Below, one piece after another: positions 1 through 8,700 of a DNA stretch of 61,649 nt. The DNA is from a virus, in IMG/VR virus record IMGVR_UViG_3300026518_000001, positions 1 through 61,649 of that record; one strand, given 5' to 3'. The position numbers and the translations under genes are program-made. The notes under the pieces were generated by a model. That model was not told the DNA's origin and ran no database searches. It was given only the letters and a program-made list of their open reading frames with translations. Numbering within the stretch: position 1 is the stretch's first letter; the number at the start of each line of letters is the position of its first letter.

Positions 1-127
1 TTTTAGATCCAAAGAGGAAGGAATTACCAAGCTGGTGATTCTTCTTTTGGTTTAGTTTCTTCTTTAGGTTTATCTTCAATTACTGGTTTTTTCTCAATAT
101 CAGCTTTTAATTTATCTATACATTCTT
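1..127. repeat. terminal direct repeat (assembly overlap), left copy
   Basis: These 127 bases are identical to 61523-61649, the last bases of the window. The repeat lies inside the SSB-like gene, whose N-terminal half exists only in the left copy. A 127-base exact end overlap is the usual sign of a circular contig from a k=127 assembler, so it reflects a circular or circularly permuted molecule rather than proven physical ends. Related N4 has real terminal repeats, but their position cannot be read from this assembly. Confidence 0.9.
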
Positions 128-602
128 GATCTCCAACTTTACAAGCTTTAACAAAATCAATATTTGTATATTGACCGCTAATTCTATGTCTAATACCAAT
201 AACTAATTTCTTACCTAGAATGTCACTTAATTGTAATGCTTCAATTTGTTTATTGAATTTTTCAATATTAATTTGTTTTGGTTGAACACTCATTAAATTA
301 AGATCAGCTGCTTTAAACACTTTACCTGCTTGAACAATACCAAATGCTAAATTACCTTTTGCATTCTTACTATTTCCTGTATGTCTAAACCACCATCTTA
401 AATTAATTTTATTTCCATCTTTTGTTTCAGTTTCTAAATTGAACCAATCATTCTTTTTACCACTTGCACTATCAATACCAGTTTCTACATAACAATTATT
501 AACTCTTACTTCATATACACCTGCTTCTGGTAATTCAAACCCTTTTGGTTCTTTTTCTACTGCTTCATTTAATTCATTTTCATTTATATCTAACCAATTC
601 AT
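24..602 (-). CDS. single-stranded DNA-binding-like protein
   Basis: This 192-residue protein is probably a single-stranded DNA-binding protein. Its N-terminal part (about 20-90: LPEAGVYEVRV, a Gly-Lys-Lys turn, then alternating beta-type stretches) resembles the DUF669/OB-like proteins encoded beside phage recombination genes. The last 25 residues are a charged, Lys/Glu/Pro-rich tail ending in an aromatic residue (PAW), a layout known from phage SSBs such as T7 gp2.5, although this tail is mixed-charge rather than purely acidic. Across the circular junction it follows a Cas4/RecB-like nuclease, and it is followed by a P-loop ATPase and the helicase-primase, matching the nuclease-SSB-ATPase-primase cluster of N4-like phages. 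The function is inferred from layout and context. Confidence 0.55.
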   Translation of the reverse strand: MNWLDINENELNEAVEKEPKGFELPEAGVYEVRVNNCYVETGIDSASGKKNDWFNLETETKDGNKINLRWWFRHTGNSKNAKGNLAFGIVQAGKVFKAADLNLMSVQPKQINIEKFNKQIEALQLSDILGKKLVIGIRHRISGQYTNIDFVKACKVGDQECIDKLKADIEKKPVIEDKPKEETKPKEESPAW

Positions 603-665
603 CTGCTCTCCTTGTGATTGTTTTATTAAATATGTGAAGGTTTTTTAATATCTGGTTCTATCCAC

Positions 666-869
666 CTACAAACCACTTAATGCTTTACTAACTTCTTCAA
701 AATTATGATCCAACGTAACAACCATAACTCTAACCTTATCATCAAATCTTTTAAAGATATATCCAAATCCATTATGAACTATATATTTGCTTATATGAGC
801 TTTATCATATTTCATATTGTTTTGGATCTTTTTAACAAACTCTTTATCTGGTATATAATCTAATATCAT
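666..869 (-). CDS. small hypothetical protein in replication operon
   Basis: A 67-residue protein I do not recognise. It is mildly basic, with a central aromatic stretch (HNGFGYIFKRFDD) that could form a beta hairpin. Its start overlaps the stop of the upstream ATPase gene by four bases (ATGA type), so it is translationally coupled and belongs to the replication operon. It sits between the ATPase and the SSB-like protein, so a role in recombination or replication is possible but not shown. Confidence 0.6.
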   Translation of the reverse strand: MILDYIPDKEFVKKIQNNMKYDKAHISKYIVHNGFGYIFKRFDDKVRVMVVTLDHNFEEVSKALSGL

Positions 870-1534
870 TTTAATCCATAATAATCTTTGATAGTATCAT
901 CAATTAACTTTAAATCATTTGGTATTAGTAACTTATTAAACATATCTATTGGACTCTTAGCTACATCATCATCAGTTCTTTTATTAGTTAAGAACCAATA
1001 ACCATCATCATTCTTTAATGATTGTAGAACTATTGTCATCATTGCTGGAATATCAACTTTCTCACTTATTAACTTACCAATAGTTCTAAAAGTTAATCTT
1101 CCAAATTGACTTTCATCTAAATGATTAATCATATAAACTCTACAATCTTCACTAGTTTCTTCAGCTGCTTTTAATACATCATAATATTGTTTAGCTAATT
1201 CTTCAAATCTAGTAAATCCTTTCTCTTGGATCGTATCCATAAACTTTTTAACCATAATAAAAGTTGAATCATCAATAATAATTCTTTTCTTACCCATTTT
1301 ATTTAAACCTTGAATAGCACCAGCTATTTGAGTTCCATTATCTAACATTAGATAATCACCTTTCTTAGTATCTTTATCAAAAGGTTTTAATTTATTTCTA
1401 AATGGTAATGGTTTAGATAAAACTCTTATAATTACAGTATCTTCATCAAATCTTAAATCATTATTTAATAATGTTCTAATACTACTTGATTTACCTGTTC
1501 CGCTAAATCCAGCTATTCCTACTAATATTCCCAT
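866..1534 (-). CDS. RecA-like P-loop ATPase (AAA_24/Sak4-type)
   Basis: A 222-residue P-loop NTPase. The Walker A motif GFSGTGKSS is at residues 9-17, and a Walker B-like strand RIIIDDS lies near residue 85. The compact size, the IDD strand and the position beside an SSB-like gene fit the AAA_24/Sak4 group, RecA-core proteins that promote single-strand annealing with SSB, and the gp42-like ATPase next to the primase of N4-like phages. It lies directly downstream of the helicase-primase (one base apart) and upstream of the 67-residue gene, all on the minus strand. The ATPase fold is clear; the annealing role is inferred from family and neighbours. Confidence 0.7.
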   Translation of the reverse strand: MGILVGIAGFSGTGKSSSIRTLLNNDLRFDEDTVIIRVLSKPLPFRNKLKPFDKDTKKGDYLMLDNGTQIAGAIQGLNKMGKKRIIIDDSTFIMVKKFMDTIQEKGFTRFEELAKQYYDVLKAAEETSEDCRVYMINHLDESQFGRLTFRTIGKLISEKVDIPAMMTIVLQSLKNDDGYWFLTNKRTDDDVAKSPIDMFNKLLIPNDLKLIDDTIKDYYGLK

Positions 1535-1535
1535 A

Positions 1536-3602
1536 TTATTTCTCCTTTATTCTTATAAACTTTCTAATTTCACTATCTTTAAGTGGTTCACTTAACATAC
1601 TATTCATCTCATAAACAACTTCCATTGCATAACTTGCATTAGTTAAATCTCTAACAAAAGATCCGAGTCTAAACAAGTTATTAACTCTATTACCTTGATA
1701 AGTACTATTTACAAACCATTTCTTTATTCCATAGATTCTCCTTTCAATTTGATCCATATCATTTGGCTCCAAATCTTCTAATGAAGCTTTTTGTTTCTCA
1801 ATAAGTTCATTTACTTTTGTTTCTGGTAGAAATGGTATTGGATCAAATAATTCAACTTTATTAATATATATTTCAGCTTCTTTATTTGTAAACCATAATC
1901 TACTTATATCTTTTGCATTATGATCATATATTTGTAAATTAATAGCATTAGCTATATTGTCATATAATTCAATAAATCTATCACTATCAATAGTTACAAC
2001 ATACTTAAAAGGAATAATAACTCTGAATCTATCAGCAATTACTCCTCCTTTATCTTTCTGATGACTTTTAGTTGTATAGATTAAATAAGTATATGGTTTA
2101 AGATATTCGATAGTATCTTCTAATGAACCACCTTCATCAATATCTAATGCAATACAATTGATATTTGGTAATACATTATCTTTCTTTCTCTTACCATCTT
2201 TAAAATGAGCTAATACAAAATTACTTATATCACTATGGATAAGTTTCTCTATTGATTTAGTAGATCCAAACATTGGTACTTCCATTGAATTATATTGAGT
2301 ACTCTTTTCTCTTTTGTCAGGATTTGGAATACTTAATATAATCTTATTTGGATCACTATTATCTAATGATTTAATTTCAAAGAACTTAATCTTTGAACCT
2401 TTTGTTATTAACCTTTCATTATTTCTATAACAATATTCTTCAACTAAAAACATATCTTCTGAAAATGTACTTCTATTAAATACATCTTTTTCTAATATCT
2501 CAGATTTATTTGTTTTACCAAGTTGTTTAATAATGCTATAAATTCTTTTATGTTGAGGTTCAACACTAAATAACTTCTCAGTTGTATTTCTACATCTTTT
2601 ATAGAAGTTATATGAATATTCAATATCATCATAACTAATTATATTTCTACCTAAACTAATAGCATTTAATGCTGCTAATTTAACTATCTTAGATAATGAT
2701 CCAAGTTCTGCTGAATATCTTTCATCATATTTATTACCATTAGCAAAGTCTATTAGTTCTTGTTGGATCAAATGAATATATTCATTAGCTGTTTCATCAC
2801 AAGTAATTGCTTTATAATTGCCTTTAAACGAATCTTTTATATTATTTGATATAAAGTTATTAACATTAATAAATCTATCAGTATGAGATTCTATTGGACT
2901 ATTAATCACTATATCACTTGGTTCTGAATAAAAGATAAACGATCTTCTATAAATACCACTTGATAAAGCTTTATTAAAGAACTCAAAGTTTTTCATACTT
3001 CTTTTTAATCCAACAGATGATCCAAGCAATAACATATTAGAAACAATACCTTTTATATTTTCATTAATAGATGATTTAATCATCTTACCTAATAATTCTC
3101 CATCATATAATTGTTTCATTTGTTCTAAATTTGAATCTCTGATAATATCCATTATTTCATCGTGAGTAATATTCAATGATCCAACGAATGAATTAGATAA
3201 AGCTAATGCTCTAAGATAAATACCTTCACTAGTTCCATGAATACTATTCATAAATGATGGTAAATAACTTTTTAAATCTACTTCATTACCATCAATCATT
3301 ATCCTATCTTCCTCAATAATTCCTGTTCCTTTTTTATATCCACTTTGTAAAGCATTATTCCACTTCTTTGGATCTTCTAAATATTCTTTATACATTATAG
3401 ATGCTATTGCTGATTTACCACTACCACTTGGTAATAAAGCGATACCAAAGAAATTAATCTTTTCCTTCTTATTTAGATAATGAACTTCTGGTTGTATAAC
3501 ACCTAATATAGATGAAGTATAGAACCAAAATTCCATTTCAACAAGTTCCGTTGGAGATTTAAATTGTAGTTTTTGATGAATATAATTATATAAGTGCTTC
3601 AT
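1536..3602 (-). CDS. helicase-primase (DUF3987-like ATPase plus primase-like domain)
   Basis: A two-domain replication protein of 688 residues. The N-terminal part carries a P-loop (LPSGSGKS, about 57-64) and THDEI (about 146-150), like phage DUF3987 helicase proteins. The C-terminal part has LDIDEGG (about 486-492), TTKSHQK (about 510-516) and DRFRVIIPF (about 524-532), the Asp-x-Asp, Ser-x-His and Arg pattern of archaeo-eukaryotic-type phage primases. It probably unwinds and primes the phage DNA and corresponds to the primase of N4-like phages. I chose the start at 3602, where a GGAAG ribosome site precedes ATG; an in-frame ATG at 3644 lies in a hairpin and lacks a good site. The order ATPase first, primase last is the reverse of the common primase-helicase arrangement. 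Confidence 0.75.
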   Translation of the reverse strand: MKHLYNYIHQKLQFKSPTELVEMEFWFYTSSILGVIQPEVHYLNKKEKINFFGIALLPSGSGKSAIASIMYKEYLEDPKKWNNALQSGYKKGTGIIEEDRIMIDGNEVDLKSYLPSFMNSIHGTSEGIYLRALALSNSFVGSLNITHDEIMDIIRDSNLEQMKQLYDGELLGKMIKSSINENIKGIVSNMLLLGSSVGLKRSMKNFEFFNKALSSGIYRRSFIFYSEPSDIVINSPIESHTDRFINVNNFISNNIKDSFKGNYKAITCDETANEYIHLIQQELIDFANGNKYDERYSAELGSLSKIVKLAALNAISLGRNIISYDDIEYSYNFYKRCRNTTEKLFSVEPQHKRIYSIIKQLGKTNKSEILEKDVFNRSTFSEDMFLVEEYCYRNNERLITKGSKIKFFEIKSLDNSDPNKIILSIPNPDKREKSTQYNSMEVPMFGSTKSIEKLIHSDISNFVLAHFKDGKRKKDNVLPNINCIALDIDEGGSLEDTIEYLKPYTYLIYTTKSHQKDKGGVIADRFRVIIPFKYVVTIDSDRFIELYDNIANAINLQIYDHNAKDISRLWFTNKEAEIYINKVELFDPIPFLPETKVNELIEKQKASLEDLEPNDMDQIERRIYGIKKWFVNSTYQGNRVNNLFRLGSFVRDLTNASYAMEVVYEMNSMLSEPLKDSEIRKFIRIKEK

Positions 3603-3638
3603 AGTTCTTCCTTTTTTATATATAAAATAATACTCTAT

Positions 3639-3657
3639 AAGCACTTAGAGAGTGCTT
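3639..3657 (-). terminator. stem-loop between two replication genes
   Basis: A perfect 7-bp stem (AAGCACT / AGTGCTT) with a five-base loop overlaps the stop codon of the upstream 181-residue gene and lies just before the helicase-primase. No T-run follows on the minus strand, so it may be a processing or attenuation site rather than a full terminator. Confidence 0.45.
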
Positions 3658-4201
3658 AATCTTTATCTATTTTTATATTTTCAAATGTTGTATCATCATT
3701 TACTTCCATATATATTGAATCTGAACTATCAATTATTTGATCTTCATAAACTTTTTCATCTTCTTTGTATATTGGAATTTCTTTATATACAACTTCGTTA
3801 TATCTTACATCTAAAATAATATATTTTTTAGTATTTGTTGGTTTTAATATTTCTAATTCTAATGCTTTATTTAATACTTTTTCAATAGAATATGCATTTA
3901 ACCATAATTCCCAACAAATCCAAACAATGTTATTTAATGATTTAACTATTTCAAATTTTATTTCATCACCATATACTTGTTGGATCATTTCCATACAATC
4001 TTCATAATATTTACTACCAATTACATTTGTTTCAATATAATAAATTAATCCACTTACTGCACCACTAACTGGACTAGCATCCTTTTCTAAATAATTCTTA
4101 GCTTCTTCATATGTTAATCCATCAATATTATATAATGCTATATCAATAAATACATCATCTAAATCATTTACATATTTCAATACTTTTGTTTTATAACTCA
4201 T
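3656..4201 (-). CDS. hypothetical acidic protein in replication operon
   Basis: A 181-residue acidic protein that I do not recognise. The first 80 residues look helical and include ASPVSGAVSGLIYYIET, a small-residue/aromatic segment; the middle is Trp-rich (WICWELWLNAYS) and the last 40 residues are strongly acidic. It sits between the SF2 helicase (12 bases away) and the helicase-primase in one minus-strand operon, so a replication accessory role is plausible. Its Shine-Dalgarno site AAAGGAG lies just upstream of the ATG. Confidence 0.6.
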   Translation of the reverse strand: MSYKTKVLKYVNDLDDVFIDIALYNIDGLTYEEAKNYLEKDASPVSGAVSGLIYYIETNVIGSKYYEDCMEMIQQVYGDEIKFEIVKSLNNIVWICWELWLNAYSIEKVLNKALELEILKPTNTKKYIILDVRYNEVVYKEIPIYKEDEKVYEDQIIDSSDSIYMEVNDDTTFENIKIDKD

Positions 4202-4213
4202 TTCTATTCTCCT

Positions 4214-5746
4214 TTAAAATGGTATTTCTTCTTGTTCTTCTAACTCATTTGCTAACCAAGGATATTTCTCTAATGTAGCTTCATAGAACCAACTAGGGAA
4301 ATATTTAACTCCATATAATTTCTTCTTTGGATCTCTAAGAATATTATTTATTCTTGTTTTTAATGCTTTTACATATGATCTCCTTTTATTTATTAAAATA
4401 AATCTATCTTCATATTCTAAACAATCACTAACAATTTCATCTAATCTATCTTGTTTATAGACCCAACCTCTAATAGCTTTATGAGCTTTAAATGTAATAT
4501 CTAATAATTCTTCTATATCATTAGTTAATTCAAATTCATATTTAAGTTCATTTAATAATCCACCTTTCTTAAATTCTTCAAGATATATCTCTATTTTCTT
4601 TGGATCCAAATCAACTAATTCATCATCAGTTTTACTAAAATAAAACTCTTCATCATTTTTCTTTTTATCTTCATATAATTGTTTATCTATTTCATCTTTA
4701 AATCCAGTGAAATGTTTTCTTGGATCTTCTAATCTAAATATATTATCAGTAAAATCATATAGGTATTTATCTTTGTTTTCTGGATGTTTTCTTACTAACC
4801 TTCCAGCTATTTGAAAATATAAATTATATGATTCAGTTGGTCTAAGATTAATTAATACTTCTGTATTACTTGCATCGAATCCAATATTGATTTTGGAAAT
4901 TGATACAAGACAATTTAAGCTATTATTTTTAAAGTTAGCTATATTTGTATCATTTTCCTTAGAACTTCTCTTAGAATGGATTACAGAAGCATTAATCTTT
5001 ATATCTTTTAACCATAATCCAACAAGTTCTGCATGATCTATATTAGAACATACAATTAGTGTTTGTTTAGATCCAACATTTTCCAAATAGAATTGTTTAA
5101 AATACTTTTCAAACTCTTTTGTATCATATAGCTTCTTTATATCTCCAAGATTATAATCACCTGTAGATGATGATAAACTATTAAAATCTAATGTTTTAAT
5201 AACACTTGGAACAATTAACTTATATGGAGCCAAATAACCTTTATTAGTAAGATTTTCTATATTAGCTTCTCCAATAATATAATTCATATCAAATCTTATT
5301 CCATTGGGTCTAAAAGGAGTTCCACTAAATAATATTTCTTTAACTGGTTTAATATATTTTTTAATTTCAATATATCTATCAGCTTCAGTTCTCTTATGTC
5401 CTTCATCTGATAATAAAACTACATTATTGAAGCTCATCTCTTTGGCTCTATTGATTAAAGTCTGATCCATTGCTATATAGATATCATCTTTGCCTTTTCT
5501 TTTATCAGAAGCTTTAATAACAGTGGGATCCAAATCAATGGTTCTACAAGTATCATATAATTGATCTATTAATGCTGATATATCAGTTGATATAATTACT
5601 TCATATCCTTGATTATGATAATACTTAGCTAAATAAGCTATCATAATTGACTTTCCTGAACCAGTACAAGCTTCTACCATTAAAGATTGATTATTTGATC
5701 CAACAACCTTATCTACTATATCTTGTTGATAATCTCTTAGTTTCAT
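4214..5746 (-). CDS. SF2 DNA/RNA helicase (DEAD-like)
   Basis: A 510-residue superfamily 2 helicase. The N-terminus carries the RDYQQD element, motif I ACTGSGKS (about 27-34), motif II LSDEGHK (DEGH), motif III FSGTPFR, and in the second RecA-like lobe motif V (SISKINIGFDAS) and motif VI (QIAGRLVRKH). Length and motif set match the helicases of N4-like phages (gp37 group) and phage restart or recombination helicases. It is the second gene behind the promoter near 6650 and precedes the helicase-primase. The enzyme class is clear; the exact substrate is not. Confidence 0.85.
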   Translation of the reverse strand: MKLRDYQQDIVDKVVGSNNQSLMVEACTGSGKSIMIAYLAKYYHNQGYEVIISTDISALIDQLYDTCRTIDLDPTVIKASDKRKGKDDIYIAMDQTLINRAKEMSFNNVVLLSDEGHKRTEADRYIEIKKYIKPVKEILFSGTPFRPNGIRFDMNYIIGEANIENLTNKGYLAPYKLIVPSVIKTLDFNSLSSSTGDYNLGDIKKLYDTKEFEKYFKQFYLENVGSKQTLIVCSNIDHAELVGLWLKDIKINASVIHSKRSSKENDTNIANFKNNSLNCLVSISKINIGFDASNTEVLINLRPTESYNLYFQIAGRLVRKHPENKDKYLYDFTDNIFRLEDPRKHFTGFKDEIDKQLYEDKKKNDEEFYFSKTDDELVDLDPKKIEIYLEEFKKGGLLNELKYEFELTNDIEELLDITFKAHKAIRGWVYKQDRLDEIVSDCLEYEDRFILINKRRSYVKALKTRINNILRDPKKKLYGVKYFPSWFYEATLEKYPWLANELEEQEEIPF

Positions 5747-5775
5747 TTGATCTTGTTCCTCCTTTTAATTTTGTT

Positions 5776-6582
5776 TTAGTCATCTTTAAATTTCTTTTCC
5801 ATTAAAGCTTTAATTGTTTTATTCATTTCAGCTAATTGAGCTAAATCTAAATTTTTACTTCTTACTAAATTAATACATTCTTTTACATCATCATCTTTTG
5901 GTTTATAATCAATTATTTCTTTTTCTTTCTTTTTCTTTCTACTAATATAATCCATTATTGAAGATAAATTTGTATAATACTTTCCATTGTCAAGTTTAAC
6001 TTTTCCATTGTTTAATAATGTATCTAATTTATTTATTCCAAGTTCTTTAGCAATAGTTTCTGCTTTTGATATATATGTTCTATCTGTTCCATATTTAATT
6101 GCATATGATTGTTTGGTTCCACCATTTTCAATATAATCGAAATATGCTTGTATAGCTTTTTGACTTTTTGTCAAATTTCTTCTTGCATTTTTACTCATCA
6201 CTATTTCCTTTATCTCACTTAATCTTGTGTTTCTTGGTATTTCTGAATATAATATATATTCACAACCAAGTTCTTTTAGAGCTTTTGTTCTATGTCTTCC
6301 ATCTACTATTAACCCACGATATAAAAGTATAGGTTCTTGTTGTCCAGTTTGTAATATTGAATATTTCAATTGTTCAAATTCTTGATTATCCATCAATGGA
6401 TTTATTTTTGATATTTCATGTTCTCCTTTAACTACATTATGGATTAATCCAAACTTTATTGATTTATCTACTGTTGATGCTTCAATATACTCTAATGATT
6501 CATTTATATCCATTCCGTTCTTTCGTAACTCTTTCAGTTGTTGTAATTGTTTTGCTTTCATTTGCTTTTCTGTTAATAACAT
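5776..6582 (-). CDS. ParB-like nuclease-domain protein
   Basis: A 268-residue ParB/sulfiredoxin-fold protein. The core shows GQQEPILLYRG followed by VDGRHRTKALKELG (about 80-110), the usual phosphate- or nucleotide-binding motif, then ARRNLTKSQKA and a helix-turn-helix-like stretch (about 133-165: NGGTKQSYAIKYGTDRTYI). The C-terminus is Lys-rich and helical. Phage members of this group act as DNA-binding nucleases or regulators; partition is less likely because I see no ParA. It is first in the replication operon, behind a strong sigma70-like promoter and an AAAGGA site five bases before ATG. Confidence 0.75.
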   Translation of the reverse strand: MLLTEKQMKAKQLQQLKELRKNGMDINESLEYIEASTVDKSIKFGLIHNVVKGEHEISKINPLMDNQEFEQLKYSILQTGQQEPILLYRGLIVDGRHRTKALKELGCEYILYSEIPRNTRLSEIKEIVMSKNARRNLTKSQKAIQAYFDYIENGGTKQSYAIKYGTDRTYISKAETIAKELGINKLDTLLNNGKVKLDNGKYYTNLSSIMDYISRKKKKEKEIIDYKPKDDDVKECINLVRSKNLDLAQLAEMNKTIKALMEKKFKDD

Positions 6583-6625
6583 TAATGTCCTTTATTTTGG
6601 TATTTGTAAAAGATATGCGGTCAGT

Positions 6626-6655
6626 ATTATATCACCATTTATGTTAAGAAGTCAA
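6626..6655 (-). promoter_or_regulatory. sigma70-like promoter with extended -10, replication operon
   Basis: On the minus strand TTGACT (6650-6655) and TATAAT (6626-6631) are separated by 18 bases, and TGA precedes the -10, giving an extended -10. The ParB-like start lies about 45 bases downstream. This is the best host-type promoter on the minus strand and suggests that host polymerase transcribes the replication operon. Confidence 0.75.
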
Positions 6656-6934
6656 GATTTTAAGGATTTTACTATGTTATTCCCATAAATAAGGAAGTTT
6701 TAAGAGCCAAAAATGGAAAATCGTGAGATATTATCACGCTTATCTATCACTATTATTTATTAAATATAAATGTACGGAAAATGTGCTAATATATATAGGA
6801 ACAAATGTCGCACGATTTATCTTTAATAAATAAATAAAAAATATTAATTTGTAATAGATTATTTTTTAAGTTATATCCAAATAGATAGATAGTAATAATT
6901 TACTTATCTACTTTTGATCCAAATAATAGATATA
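6656..6934. other. AT-rich gap upstream of replication promoter
   Basis: No gene is visible here. The stretch is AT-rich with runs of TAAATAAATA. It contains a 5-bp stem-loop with arms CGTGA/TCACG (about 6723-6739), short palindromic spots such as GTCGCACGATT, and one copy of the GATCCAA word. It could hold regulatory sites for the operon downstream, or mark the end of the upstream operon. Confidence 0.5.
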
Positions 6935-7171
6935 TTATTTTAATTCATAAATAATTAAATATTTTACTTCTCCTAATTCTTTTAAATCATCATAATTAAT
7001 TATTTCTCCTAAGTAATTATTAATATCTTCATCTGTACAATTTTCTAAATTAATCATATATACACTATCTTTACAAAATGTATGTAACTCTTCTAATCCA
7101 TCTAATTTATATAAATTATCTTCATCTTCTTTTGATAATTCTTTATATAACACATATGCTTTCTCTAACAT
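6935..7171 (-). CDS. small acidic hypothetical protein
   Basis: A 78-residue, strongly acidic protein with a helical look and a hydrophobic end (VKYLIIYELK). I do not recognise it. Its ends are faintly similar to the 76-residue protein at 7572-7802: both finish with a short Leu/Tyr beta-like segment after a KLNEY or KELGE stretch, so they may be distant paralogues. A good AAAGGAG site precedes ATG. It belongs to the array of tiny minus-strand genes typical of a phage early/middle region. Confidence 0.6.
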   Translation of the reverse strand: MLEKAYVLYKELSKEDEDNLYKLDGLEELHTFCKDSVYMINLENCTDEDINNYLGEIINYDDLKELGEVKYLIIYELK

Positions 7172-7189
7172 ATCATCTCCTTTGTTTTT

Positions 7190-7471
7190 TTACTCAACCA
7201 TAAACTTCATATGTTGTTGTTTCTGTTGGATCTCACAAGATATAACTAAATTTCTTTCATCATCTTCATAATAAAATGAATTTGATCCAACAGTTAGATA
7301 ATCATTGTAATCTTCATATTCAGCTTTTAATTCTTTTCTATATTCTGCTAACTTATTTGATCGTTCATTTAATTCATTTCTTGCTTCTTCTTCATTAAAA
7401 AAGAAATCAATATATACTTTACTATCTAGTACTGCTTCAGTAAATATTCTATTTTCTACTAACATATACAT
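7190..7471 (-). CDS. small hypothetical protein
   Basis: A 93-residue protein with a helical Glu/Lys/Tyr-rich middle (EEARNELNERSNKLAEY) that may form a short coiled coil, followed by a beta-like C-terminus. I see no known motif. Neighbours are similar small acidic genes on the same strand. The N-terminus MYMLVENRIF has two possible starts, ATGs at 7471 and 7465. Confidence 0.6.
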   Translation of the reverse strand: MYMLVENRIFTEAVLDSKVYIDFFFNEEEARNELNERSNKLAEYRKELKAEYEDYNDYLTVGSNSFYYEDDERNLVISCEIQQKQQHMKFMVE

Positions 7472-7554
7472 TTAATTATCCTTATATTTAATTGATACTT
7501 TTGATTTGAGAGACTTTTACAATAAATAAGTATATTTTATTGTATTAGTAGTAA

Positions 7555-7573
7555 AAAGCTCTTAGAGAGCTTT
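7555..7573 (-). terminator. rho-independent terminator
   Basis: An 8-bp perfect stem (AAAGCTCT / AGAGCTTT) with a three-base loop overlaps the stop codon of the gene at 7572-7802. On the minus strand it is followed by a T-run, as expected for an intrinsic terminator. Confidence 0.75.
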
Positions 7574-7802
7574 ATAGATAAAATATAACATAGTTATATT
7601 CATTAAGTTTATTTAAACTAATTCCTTTTAAATATTCATTAGCTAACCATTCTTTATCTTCATTATTTAATTCACATAAATCAACTCTATATTCAACTTC
7701 ATTAGATTTACTTTCTATCCATTTTTGGATCCAAATTTGTCTTTGTTTAAATTGATCTAAATCTATTCCTTTATCATAAATGAATAATGCATTTAAAAAC
7801 AT
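7572..7802 (-). CDS. small acidic hypothetical protein
   Basis: A 76-residue protein with an aromatic N-terminus (MFLNALFIYDKG) and a central Trp-containing helix (QIWIQKWIESK). I do not recognise it; it may be a distant paralogue of the 78-residue protein at 6935-7171, since both close with a short hydrophobic strand. It ends in an intrinsic terminator, making it the last gene of a short transcription unit. Confidence 0.6.
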   Translation of the reverse strand: MFLNALFIYDKGIDLDQFKQRQIWIQKWIESKSNEVEYRVDLCELNNEDKEWLANEYLKGISLNKLNEYNYVIFYL

Positions 7803-7817
7803 TATTTTCTCCTTTAA

Positions 7818-8030
7818 TCAATCATAACAGTCTTCAGAATATCCTTCTCTATAACCATCATTATATCCTTCTTGATATCCCTCTTGGTATGCTTCATCTC
7901 TTTCATTAACTAAATCATCATCTGTGTATAATTTTAATTCTTTTAAAATTGTTTTGAATTCTTCATTCTCATCATATAAATATTTTTTTAGTAAATTTTT
8001 TAATTCTGTTATTGAATTTTCGTTTTTCAT
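7818..8030 (-). CDS. small acidic protein with Gly-Tyr repeats
   Basis: A 70-residue acidic protein. The C-terminal third is a short repeat of the form E-G-Y-Q-E-G-Y-N-D-G-Y-R-E-G-Y, four Gly-Tyr units spaced four residues apart, a pattern seen in low-complexity or flexible phage proteins. The N-terminal half is a Lys/Glu/Leu helix. Function unknown. It lies 15 bases upstream of the terminator-ended gene at 7572-7802. Confidence 0.6.
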   Translation of the reverse strand: MKNENSITELKNLLKKYLYDENEEFKTILKELKLYTDDDLVNERDEAYQEGYQEGYNDGYREGYSEDCYD

Positions 8031-8040
8031 TTTTTCTCAT

Positions 8041-8700
8041 TTAACATTTATTATCACTATTTCTTGGATCCAACTTCTTAGCAAAACCTTTAAAAGTTAA
8101 ATCTCCATCAATATATGATTGATAATATTCTTTTAAATCAGATGGATATATATTTTTAAATATTATAGATATATTATTATAAATTGCTAATCTAATAGCT
8201 AATAATTCAATTTTACAATCATTTATTTCTATATCTTCAATACAATAAATTATATAATCAACACCGTAATAATCTATATCTTCTCCATCACACCAACCAT
8301 CTATTCTTAAATGTAATTTATTAGAATAAATTTTATTTTTATCTAATTCATAATCATTTACATTATCTAATATTTCTTTTACTTCATCAAAAGATATAAA
8401 ATTATCAAGTTCAAATACCTTTTCAAAACCATTAGTTTTATGTAGTTTTGTAATTTCTTTCTCTTTATATATTTTTCTTAAATCATTAACATTTTTACCA
8501 TTATATTTACTTAATCTTTTTCTATCTTTTTCTATTTCTTTATATATATTTTTTTTATATTTGACTACTTCTTTTTTAAGTTCATTTGGTTCTATTTCTT
8601 TAAACTCTATATCTTTCTCATTAATATATCCGTCTTTTTCTTCTATATTTGTATATAGACTATAAAATATATCTTCAACTAAAACTCCTTTATAAAACAT
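8041..8700 (-). CDS. hypothetical protein
   Basis: A 219-residue Lys/Glu-rich protein with no motif I can name. Residues 55-85 are a charged helix (KEIEKDRKRLSKYN), and the second half alternates beta-like segments with Asp-Gly turns (RIDGWCDGEDIDYYGVDY). Its start overlaps the upstream gene's stop by one base, so it is coupled to the 95-residue gene at 8700-8987. Like many of its neighbours it is probably an early accessory protein. Confidence 0.6.
   Translation of the reverse strand: MFYKGVLVEDIFYSLYTNIEEKDGYINEKDIEFKEIEPNELKKEVVKYKKNIYKEIEKDRKRLSKYNGKNVNDLRKIYKEKEITKLHKTNGFEKVFELDNFISFDEVKEILDNVNDYELDKNKIYSNKLHLRIDGWCDGEDIDYYGVDYIIYCIEDIEINDCKIELLAIRLAIYNNISIIFKNIYPSDLKEYYQSYIDGDLTFKGFAKKLDPRNSDNKC

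Noticed and set aside
3639-3657. Full rho-independent terminator
   Set aside because: The stem is good but no T-run follows on the transcribed strand.
5776-6582. Plasmid-style partition system
   Set aside because: A ParB-like protein is present but I find no ParA ATPase; phage ParB-like nucleases commonly occur alone.
6838-6860. Possible member of the 17.6-kb repeat (ATCTTTAATA)
   Set aside because: Only ten bases of AT-rich sequence match and the AGTTGAGT part is missing.
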